Positions 36,172 through 42,867 of a DNA stretch of 42,867 nucleotides are shown in pieces. The translations under genes and the position numbers were made by a program. The stretch's first letter is position 1; each line of letters opens with the position of its first letter. Origin of the DNA: Candidatus Collierbacteria bacterium GW2011_GWC2_44_18. Lineage in GTDB: Bacteria; Patescibacteriota; Microgenomatia; UBA1400; MFAQ01. The notes under the pieces are model-generated. The model was not told where the DNA came from. It was given only the letters and a program-made list of their open reading frames with translations, and ran no database searches. The stretch is from the NCBI GenBank assembly GCA_001000865.1, contig LCIE01000009.1:1-42867 (forward strand), given 5' to 3'.

Positions 36172-36570
36172 ATGAATACTGATTTTTTTGAGAATAATAT
36201 GCTTGAGTGTAACAAAAATAACCCCCAGTATATTCAATACCTAACTGGGCTGAAAGATTTATTCCAAAATATCTCAAAGATGGTTGAGAGTGGCAAGTTG
36301 GACGAATCAAAAGAGTTTCTCATGGACAAATATGGTGTTTTATCTCCAAAAATAGATCAAGCAAGAAGTGAGATTAACAAAATATTTTTTGGTCCACTAA
36401 AGGATTCGACCATGGAAATATATTTAAGGTACAGCGACATTTATCAGGAGCTATCGGACGAAAGAGTTAGTGAGTTAACTGGTTACGATAAAGAGATATC
36501 TATAAATAGACTGAAATTATTTATAATGCAGGAGATAAGGGATATTGAGAATATTCTTAATCAACAGTAA
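36172..36570 (+). CDS. Hypothetical protein
   Basis: Start set at MNTDFFENNM, downstream of the terminator, rather than the track start 36064. Confidence 0.6.
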   Translation: MNTDFFENNMLECNKNNPQYIQYLTGLKDLFQNISKMVESGKLDESKEFLMDKYGVLSPKIDQARSEINKIFFGPLKDSTMEIYLRYSDIYQELSDERVSELTGYDKEISINRLKLFIMQEIRDIENILNQQ

Positions 36571-36621
36571 TAGAAACACGGTCGGGCCTTAACGATCTAT
36601 CCTTGAAAGTACAATAGAACT

Positions 36622-37128
36622 ATGAATAATCTGCTCCCCGTCAAACCATTTCAAGAAACCCTACATGGGAGTTTCTGCGGTCCGGCCGTCATTAAAATGG
36701 TTCTGGATTTTTACGGGATAGAAAAATCAGAGGCTGAAGTAGCCATTCTCTCCAATAAAGATGATGACTTGGGCATAGGGGATGAAGATATCAAAAGAAC
36801 ACTGGAAAGTGAAGGACTAAAAGTTGAAATAAAGAATTTTGCTTCATTCGAAGATATTCAAACGGCCTTGGATGAAAAAGCACCTGTAATTGTAAACTGG
36901 ATGACGAGAGGCAGAGCTGACTACGACGAAGACGATTTGGCAGATGGACATTACTCAGTTGTAGTCGGACTAGACGAAGAATATATTTATCTTCAAGATC
37001 CCGAAGTTGGCAGACTGAGAAAGCTACTCAAGGAAGATTTTATTCGAGTTTGGTTCGACTTTACCACAGATCATATCGAGAAATGGGAAGACATGGTAAT
37101 TCGCCAAATGATCGCGGTATATAAGTAG
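36622..37128 (+). CDS. C39-like (papain-fold) cysteine peptidase
   Basis: 'KPFQETLHGSFCGPAVIKMVLDFYG', 'APVIVNWMTRGRADYDEDDLADGHYSVVVGLDEEYIYLQDPEVG'. Confidence 0.8.
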   Translation: MNNLLPVKPFQETLHGSFCGPAVIKMVLDFYGIEKSEAEVAILSNKDDDLGIGDEDIKRTLESEGLKVEIKNFASFEDIQTALDEKAPVIVNWMTRGRADYDEDDLADGHYSVVVGLDEEYIYLQDPEVGRLRKLLKEDFIRVWFDFTTDHIEKWEDMVIRQMIAVYK

Positions 37129-37195
37129 CCAAATCTCTACCCTTTAAGTTCTTGGCGGGCGCGCGTCCTCCAGAGGCGGATCAGCCTATGGCTGA

Positions 37196-37238
37196 GGCGA
37201 CTGACCCCGTTCCTACCAATTTATCCCGAAGTGTTGCC
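37196..37238 (+). repeat. Dispersed repeat family C, copy 1
   Basis: GGCGACTGACCCCGTTCCTACCAATTTATCCCGAAGTGTTGCC; one-mismatch match to 39837-39879. Confidence 0.85.
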
Positions 37239-37473
37239 TGTTATAACGAAATTCGAACTTATTTTCGGGACCATTACTAATCTATTGGCTCACCGCTCAA
37301 CACTTCGTGTCTCGCGGTTCGCCACCGCCTGCCCTGCCGGTCCGCCTTTGGCGGAGGCGGAACCACTTGCGCGCGATACCAATATTGTATCCCGACCTGC
37401 TCCGATTCGAGTCCTCGGGACTCTCATCGAGAGTCTCGGGACGGTCGGGATGTTATCTGCTGTCGCAGTTCTT

Positions 37474-37508
37474 TGTCATTCCGGGCTTGACCCGGAATCT
37501 ATACAAAT
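37474..37508 (+). repeat. Dispersed palindromic repeat family B, copy 2
   Basis: TGTCATTCCGGGCTTGACCCGGAATCTATACAAAT. Confidence 0.85.
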
Positions 37509-37560
37509 TGTTCGTCCCAACTTCACATTTAGCGATTGGGACGAAGCTGTTCTCAAATAT

Positions 37561-37729
37561 GGCTCGTCAGAATATCGTCATTGCGAGGAATGCAATGACG
37601 AAGCAATCTATATAGATTGCTCTTCATCGCCATAAAATACCCACTGATTAGGAGAATATTTTATCAGTGGATATTTAGTGATTGAGACAGCATTTGGCCT
37701 GTCGGCCAAGGTGCCTGCTTCGCAGGCAC
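37561..37729 (+). repeat. Composite intergenic repeat, copy 2
   Basis: Same element order as 35018-35182. Confidence 0.92.
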
Positions 37730-37750
37730 AGAGTATCGTACAATATCATT

Positions 37751-38548
37751 ATGCAATCAAACCCGTCTGAATATCAGGGAGCAACCGAGATAGACAAGTC
37801 CAAAGAGCCAGAAATTGAATTATCAGAAAAAATTGACTTATTTATTAATGTTGTTGAGAATTCAGATCTATCCAAGAGTGAAAAAGAAAATCTGTTGATT
37901 GACGATTCTGGAATTGCTGTACTCTTAGGAATGAAACCTGTATTTCTTGCTGATGCAACGACATGGAATTATAACCTTCAAATTGACCCCGCCATAAAAA
38001 TCATTGAGGATTATCGGTCTCAGTATTTGAAGAATCCTATTGCGCAGGAACTTCTAGAAAATATTGTTGTTATTCCTGGTACAGGTTACTACCATGTCAG
38101 AGAAACGAAAAATATCCTGAAAGTTTATAGAAATTATTTTGGATTTTCAGAGGTTGATATCGATAAGATGACGACTGAAGAGCTGTCATCATTTGTTGCG
38201 GAGGGTATTAAATCTAAGTCTGATGAAATTAAAAGAGCTATTCTATTGGGCTATCCTGCGGGATCAGGTAAAAATTTTGATACCCGAATAGACGCAATAG
38301 GGAAAATTAACAAGTATTTCTGGGGAGTTGGAAAAGACGGTGCTGAGGCGGACGGGTGGAACGATCACGATATTGATATAGTCGATAAGGCATATATCCA
38401 AGCAGGGGAGAAGAAATATGCCTACGTTGATATCCTTGAATGCCTAAAAAAATATCAAGATAAAATCGGGTTGACTGATGATGAGATGCAAGCATTTTCC
38501 TCTACAAATGGATTCAAAGCCTTTGGGTACGCCTTCTGGAATATTCCG
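37751..38548 (+). pseudogene. 5' part of a hypothetical gene interrupted by an IS3-type element (3' part at 39681-39824)
   Basis: Start MQSNPSEYQG; removing about 38549-39680 gives one continuous ORF ...KAFGYAFWNIPVTSIDNARLEQINQLQ... Confidence 0.7.
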
Positions 38549-39376
38549 CATCCCCAAAACGAACTCACTTTGCACGAGTTGGTGGTAGGTAGCCGGCGGC
38601 ATTCTGAGAGCGGTATGTATCCTCTCGTAGTTGTAGTAGTGGACTTGTCCATAAATGGCTTCCACGAATTCCCCAGTAGTATCAAAACGATTCAGATCTC
38701 CTGATTCGTCTTTGAAACGACCAAAGAGGGATTCTTGGAAACCATTTTGCCAAGGTGAGCCTTTGTCAGAAACTGAAATGTCAACGTTGTTTGCCTCTAA
38801 GTAATTAGTTACCAGTTTGGCCATGTACTCTGTCCCTTGGTCGGTATGAAAGATCTTGGGAAAGGTTTTAGAGCTAGCGACAGCTTGTTTGATGGACTTA
38901 AAGATTAAATAGCTGTCATGTCGCTTACTAACTTGGACAGCTAGGACTCTCCTGGTAAAAATATCCTCAATGGTGGAGATATACCAAAACCGATCTTGAA
39001 ACTTAATGTAACTAACATCGGCACACCACAGCTCATTCGGCTTGGTGGGAGACCAATCCTTAATGAGATTAAAGTAGACCTCACCTGGTGACATGACGGT
39101 GCAGTAACGCTTGATTTTCCTCCTTGGTGGCTTCATCCCAAACTTTCTCATCACCCTAGATATTCTCTTGTGGTTGACCTTAAGATGCCAACCCAGACGA
39201 AGATGGCCATATGCCGGGTGTTTTTCCCAGGCTTCCTCAATGTCTGCTTTTAACAGTAAGTCTTTCTCCTCCTTAATTGATTTACGGTAGATATTCTTGC
39301 GACAAACTCCCAGAGCAGAAGCAACGACAGATTTGATGTTGGCTTTTTTGACTAACTCATTTTTTTTCCCTAACAC
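38444..39376 (-). CDS. IS3-family transposase OrfB (rve/DDE integrase domain)
   Basis: 'NELWCADVSYIKFQDRFWYISTIEDIFTRRVLAVQVS', 'FHTDQGTEY', 'SDKGSPWQNGFQESLFGRFKDE', 'YERIHTALRMPPATYHQ'; last ~34 codons probably read into the host gene antisense. Confidence 0.92.
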   Translation of the reverse strand: MLGKKNELVKKANIKSVVASALGVCRKNIYRKSIKEEKDLLLKADIEEAWEKHPAYGHLRLGWHLKVNHKRISRVMRKFGMKPPRRKIKRYCTVMSPGEVYFNLIKDWSPTKPNELWCADVSYIKFQDRFWYISTIEDIFTRRVLAVQVSKRHDSYLIFKSIKQAVASSKTFPKIFHTDQGTEYMAKLVTNYLEANNVDISVSDKGSPWQNGFQESLFGRFKDESGDLNRFDTTGEFVEAIYGQVHYYNYERIHTALRMPPATYHQLVQSEFVLGMRNIPEGVPKGFESICRGKCLHLIISQPDFILIFF

Positions 39377-39677
39377 TTAAACTTAAAGTTAGTTCTCCAA
39401 TCAGTCTCTTTAACTCCTCGTTTTCTTTTTGGAGTTTGTGGTACTTAAGAGGAGAGATCACCTCATCACCTGAATCCCTCTGCAACCAAGTGTAGATGGT
39501 TCGATCTGACAAACCATACATCTTAGCTAAATCAAGAACCTTACCTCCAGTTCTTACCTTAGCTAAAATTTCCTCTTTAATTTCTTTAGGGATTATTTTT
39601 CTTTGCATTTTAGACAATATCTTCACGACCTTGATTGTAACTGTCGGTCGTTCAGTATTGTCTTAGTTTACGGGGTA
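38549..39677 (-). mobile_element. IS3-family-like insertion sequence (boundaries inferred)
   Basis: OrfA and OrfB; similar inverted ends CATCCCC-AAAACGAACTCAC / TACCCCGTAAACTAAGACAA; flanking CCG on both sides. Confidence 0.6.
39357..39626 (-). CDS. IS3-family transposase OrfA (HTH)
   Basis: 'KEIKEEILAKVRTGGKVLDLAKMYGLSDRTIYTWLQ...LQKENEELKRLIGELTL'; overlaps OrfB through an A8 run (GGGAAAAAAAATGAG), consistent with -1 frameshifting. Confidence 0.9.
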   Translation of the reverse strand: MKILSKMQRKIIPKEIKEEILAKVRTGGKVLDLAKMYGLSDRTIYTWLQRDSGDEVISPLKYHKLQKENEELKRLIGELTLSLSVREKK

Positions 39678-39680
39678 CCG

Positions 39681-39824
39681 GTCACTTCAATAGATAACGC
39701 TCGTCTAGAACAGATTAATCAATTACAGCCACAACTTATTAAAATTGTGGAATATTTTCAGAACAATCAGCCAAAAAACGCGACATGGTATCCCCAAGAG
39801 TTCGATGATATCCCAGGAGAATAG
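39681..39824 (+). pseudogene. 3' fragment of the IS-interrupted gene
   Basis: VTSIDNARLEQINQLQPQLIKIVEYFQNNQPKNATWYPQEFDDIPGE*, in phase with the 37751 ORF. Confidence 0.65.
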
Positions 39825-39836
39825 GAAAAGCGCGCG

Positions 39837-39879
39837 GGCGACTGACCCCGTTCCTACCGATTTATCCCGAAGTGTTGCC
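39837..39879 (+). repeat. Dispersed repeat family C, copy 2
   Basis: GGCGACTGACCCCGTTCCTACCGATTTATCCCGAAGTGTTGCC. Confidence 0.85.
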
Positions 39880-40035
39880 CCTAGTAGACGTATTCAGGAA
39901 CAGAGAAATAGAGTTTGGTTTTAGTCTACAAAGTATCCAAACTGTCTTCGAAAACCTCAGAATCCGACCTGCATTTTCATAAATATAGTTTTAACTTAAC
40001 ATACCGATCCGAATCTTCCTAGCCTTTTTGCCAAA

Positions 40036-40066
40036 TAAAAAGCCGCTCAATAATGAACGGCTTGTC
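40036..40066 (-). terminator. Rho-independent terminator of the GIN-domain gene
   Basis: Minus strand AAGCCGTTCA-TTAT-TGAGCGGCTT-TTTATTT (one U.G wobble). Confidence 0.7.
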
Positions 40067-40086
40067 TTTTACTTATGTCTTTATGA

Positions 40087-40896
40087 CTAATTTATCTCGA
40101 CGTGGCTCATACCACTTTCGTGTTTGCGAACCTTACCAGATGCACGACCAATGAGTGAGACTGAGCTCATTCCGCTGGCATTGCCTTCGCAATCATGGCA
40201 GTTACCAACGATCTGGATTCTCGATTGTCCACTGCTGTCAGCATCAACATCATCAAGGTTTCCCTTGACCGTGACACGGGATTGCCCGCTGCAATCAACC
40301 TTGAGGTTGCCTGTAGCGTTGGTGATTTCGGCTCGGGACTGTCCGCTACAGTCGATCTTTAATCCGTTGGCATCCTGAACTTTGGCTTGTCCTTGCCCAT
40401 TGAGGGAGAGGTACAGCTTTCCATTCAAGCCTTGAGCGTCAAGTGATTCAACACTCTCGGCATCAAGCTCTGTTCCTTCGGGAACTGTAACAGTTATCGT
40501 CGGCATTTCTGCACCAGCAATTTCCGTTACTTGTCCGTTCCCACCAGAGATGACTTTACCGTTAACGATGACAACGTTGCCACCGCTCACGATATTTCCA
40601 CGGACTGATCCACTGATAACAACACCATTTCCACGCACCGATATTGAAGAGCGACCGTGATTCTGAATCACTGTAACGTCGCCGCCTCCATCCTCACCTT
40701 CAATTAAAACTTCGTTCGAGCTTGGTTGAATGACTTTGATCAGCTCAATGAGCTTCTCATCGCCATTCAGCTCTACTGAAGCTTTCCCAGCAGGACCTTT
40801 GCGAACGATTACTCGTGCGTATAGGTTCTTAAGAGAGAGAGAGAGAGAGAGAGAGGAATTACCGTTCAGATTGATGGTAAGGTTCTTGGTCGTCAT
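40087..40896 (-). CDS. GIN-domain (DUF2807-type putative adhesin head) beta-helix protein
   Basis: 'LDAQGLNGKLYLSLNGQGQAKVQDANGLKIDCSGQSRAEITNATGNLKVDCSGQSRVTVKGNLDDVDADSSGQSRIQIVG'; start at MTTKN preceded by AAGGAGG. Confidence 0.75.
   Translation of the reverse strand: MTTKNLTINLNGNSSLSLSLSLKNLYARVIVRKGPAGKASVELNGDEKLIELIKVIQPSSNEVLIEGEDGGGDVTVIQNHGRSSISVRGNGVVISGSVRGNIVSGGNVVIVNGKVISGGNGQVTEIAGAEMPTITVTVPEGTELDAESVESLDAQGLNGKLYLSLNGQGQAKVQDANGLKIDCSGQSRAEITNATGNLKVDCSGQSRVTVKGNLDDVDADSSGQSRIQIVGNCHDCEGNASGMSSVSLIGRASGKVRKHESGMSHVEIN
40832..40855. repeat. (AG)12 / (CT)12 dinucleotide microsatellite inside the GIN-domain ORF
   Basis: 24-nt uninterrupted AG tract, encodes SLSLSLSL on the minus strand. 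Confidence 0.97.
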
Positions 40897-41111
40897 TTGT
40901 GCCTCCTTGGGCAAGTGAATATGAGCATGAGTCTATTTAAATGCAAAAGAGCGAAAGGTACTTAATTAAAACAGTTTATGAGGTAAAACGAAGCTAAACT
41001 GTCTTAATTTACTGAGAGATATACTAGCACAACAGAGGCTAAATGTCAAGTTATAGGACTGTTTCGCAGCCACAAGGGAGCGAGGTGGTAGGTGTGTCAC
41101 CACTCCCTTAT

Positions 41112-41140
41112 TTGACAAAACACCTATAATATGGTAGTAT
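41112..41140 (+). promoter_or_regulatory. Sigma70-like promoter of the DGR variable protein gene
   Basis: TTGACA - 17 bp - TAGTAT; RBS AAGGAG before ATG 41211. Confidence 0.7.
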
Positions 41141-41210
41141 AACCAAGTTCGAAGTTCCTTACAAACAACCTCCATCCTCGTATTTTACCCACAGAATAAG
41201 GAGATAAATT

Positions 41211-41765
41211 ATGCCTAACAGCGCTAGTTTTCAAAAGGTACTCCAGGTCGTTTCAGCACAATTCTCAAATCTCTCTGCCTCCGACAAGGAAGCCCTCATC
41301 GTTGTCCTTCGCCAAGGTCTGGAGCCTCAAGTTCCCTTCCCTGGCTACTCGGTCAACGTCGACTATGCGACCTCTGTCGAACAGATGATCAAAGCAGGCA
41401 AATACGACTGGTTCAACGATGACATTACCTCTGGACACTTTCCTTCCAACGAGAAGGGCAAGAGCCAGATGGTCATCTACCTGCTCAACTTCGATGGCGA
41501 CATCAGTAGCGAAAATGCTCTCCAGGAAATGAACAAGCTGGGTCTCCGCCCCGCCACCCTGAAAGAACTTCTCGCTCTGGGCGCACAGCACCCCAATCTC
41601 CAGCGCAAAGACGTGATCGTTGCTCTCGGTTCCACGTGGCGTGGCTCCGGTGGTGACGTCAATGTGCCTTACCTCTATGGCGATGAGTCTGGCCGTGACC
41701 TGCGCCTCTCTTGGTTCGCTGGTGGCTGGCCCTCGCTTTGGCGGTTTGCCGCTGTCCGCAAGTAG
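41211..41765 (+). CDS. DGR variable (target) protein, FGE-sulfatase/C-type-lectin-like C-terminus
   Basis: 'MIKAGKYDWFNDDITSGHFP...LKELLALGAQHPNLQRKDVIVALGSTWRGSGGDVNVPYLYGDESGRDLRLSWFAGGWPSLWRFAAVRK', matching the 'ALGS.W....G...VP.L...GS.R.L.L..F...W....RF.AVRK' form; adjacent to a DGR-type RT. Confidence 0.88.
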   Translation: MPNSASFQKVLQVVSAQFSNLSASDKEALIVVLRQGLEPQVPFPGYSVNVDYATSVEQMIKAGKYDWFNDDITSGHFPSNEKGKSQMVIYLLNFDGDISSENALQEMNKLGLRPATLKELLALGAQHPNLQRKDVIVALGSTWRGSGGDVNVPYLYGDESGRDLRLSWFAGGWPSLWRFAAVRK

Positions 41766-41826
41766 TCCTTCGACTCTTGAACTCTTTGACCTTTGGTCCC
41801 TTAGACCCTTGGTCACTTTCTCTCTT

Positions 41827-41860
41827 AACCCTTCCTGATCTAATCAGGAAGGGTTTTATT
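41827..41860. terminator. Hairpin between convergent DGR target and RT genes (likely bidirectional terminator)
   Basis: AACCCTTCCTGAT-CTA-ATCAGGAAGGGTT followed by TTATTTT. Confidence 0.85.
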
Positions 41861-41865
41861 TTGGT

Positions 41866-42867
41866 TTATTTAGTTTTTAAAATAAAATCTTTAGTCATTT
41901 TCTCTTGCAGTTTTAAGGTATTACCATGCTTAATCAAACCCAGACAAGAGTTAAGCATTTCCTCGGTTTGGAACTGTTTTAGTCTTTTTAACATCCTCCT
42001 CTTGGTCGATGTTCGCAAGACACGATGTTCTGGGAAGTTAACCCAACCCAGAAAATCAATCCCCGATGCCAGCGTTTTGATGCTCACTTTATTAGGATGA
42101 AGTGTTAGTTTCAACTTTTTACTTAAGAACGTTTCTATTTTTGGCAGAAGGTCAATCAGATAGCTTTTATCAGTATTCAAAATAACAAAATCGTCTGCAT
42201 AACGAATGTAATGTTTAACCTTCAAGACGTGTTTTACAAATTGATCAAACTCATTCATATAAACATTGATCAAGAGTTGGCTAGTGAGGTTTCCTAGCGG
42301 CAAACCCAACTGTGAGTTTTCTTCCGTCTGAAAACTGTCGACCACTTGTCCCAAAAGCCATAGGATGTCTGAGTCTTGGATATATTTCCTCAGAATATCT
42401 TTTAAAACTCCCTTATCGATACTCGCAAAAAATTTCCGAACATCACACTTTAATATCCAGACGGTTTTAGTATTATTCTTGGATACTTTTCTCCCAAAAT
42501 GATTGAGTCGATTAACTGCTCGATGTGTTCCTTTCCCCAATCTACAAGAATAGGAGTCGTAAATGAACTTTTTGTCAAAATAAGGGTATAGGATTCTGAC
42601 AATGGCATGATGAAGCAGTCTATCTCTAACACTTGCTTTGTGAATGCTCCTTGTCTTTGGATCGTTTATGGTAAAGGCTTCATATTGACTGTGTTTATAA
42701 TTTTTGTCTAAAAGTTCCTGCCGAAGTTCCAATATGTTATCCATCAAATCCGCCGCAAACTCTGCCACATCTTTCTTGTTTCTTTTGCCACAAATAAATT
42801 CTTGCCAAGAACGGAGTAAATTTTCTACCGAGATGATATTATCGTAACCATGACAAAAACTTCTGGT
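41866..42867 (-). CDS. Diversity-generating retroelement reverse transcriptase (N-terminus cut by window edge)
   Basis: Frame stays open to the window end (RSFCHGYDNIISVENLLRSWQEFICGKRNKKDVAEFAADLMDN..). Motifs: 'KCDVRKFFASID', 'GLPLGNLTSQ' (DGR-type SQ), 'IRYADDFVIL', 'GIDFLGWVNFPEHRVLRTSTKRRMLKRL'. Confidence 0.92.
   Translation of the reverse strand, partial: TRSFCHGYDNIISVENLLRSWQEFICGKRNKKDVAEFAADLMDNILELRQELLDKNYKHSQYEAFTINDPKTRSIHKASVRDRLLHHAIVRILYPYFDKKFIYDSYSCRLGKGTHRAVNRLNHFGRKVSKNNTKTVWILKCDVRKFFASIDKGVLKDILRKYIQDSDILWLLGQVVDSFQTEENSQLGLPLGNLTSQLLINVYMNEFDQFVKHVLKVKHYIRYADDFVILNTDKSYLIDLLPKIETFLSKKLKLTLHPNKVSIKTLASGIDFLGWVNFPEHRVLRTSTKRRMLKRLKQFQTEEMLNSCLGLIKHGNTLKLQEKMTKDFILKTK

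Noticed and set aside
38455-38685. Additional minus-strand ORF overlapping the transposase
   Set aside because: Alternative frame of the OrfB 3' region with no domain signature
41265-41816. 183-aa minus-strand ORF opposite the DGR target
   Set aside because: Antisense to a well-supported gene with promoter and RBS; peptide is low-complexity and Arg-rich with no recognisable domain
41766-41865. Possible DGR template repeat between target and RT
   Set aside because: No resemblance to VR by eye. Inspection of the rest of the window also gave no TR candidate, so it is probably beyond the right edge; a computed self-alignment would be decisive.
1-42867. tRNA or rRNA genes
   Set aside because: None recognised by eye in either strand; a tRNAscan/Infernal run would be needed to be certain

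Overview
The window looks like a chromosomal segment from a Candidate Phyla Radiation (Patescibacteria)-type bacterium. That placement is inferred from gene content and style; no marker phylogeny was possible. Positions 1-34 kb are mostly compact, conventional genes: DUF5679, DUF4446, DUF3048, secD/secF, an HD phosphohydrolase, a HAD hydrolase, a RAYT transposase, a CCA-adding enzyme, RelA/SpoT, a D-Ala-D-Ala carboxypeptidase and gltX. These are followed by a glycerate kinase / split transketolase / FAD-oxidase operon, an Erm-like methyltransferase, a PAS histidine kinase with damaged tandem PAS repeats, and a surface-display cluster with two DUF3494 (ice-binding-like) proteins carrying sortase signals plus three sortases. 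Positions 34.6-42.9 kb look like a variable accessory island: composite dispersed repeats, a seven-module Cys-rich protein, a C39-like protease, an IS3-type insertion that splits a reconstructable ORF, a GIN/DUF2807-type protein with a (CT)12 tract near its start codon, and at the right edge a diversity-generating retroelement (DGR) with a variable protein at 41211-41765 and a convergent DGR-type reverse transcriptase at 41866-42867 that is cut by the window edge. No template repeat was found inside the window. Several palindromic repeat families (REP-like, 'GTCATTGCGA...GCAATC', 'GTCATTCCGG...') are dispersed here. Some are embedded in frame in genes (RAYT, gltX, dacA) and some show compensatory stem changes.
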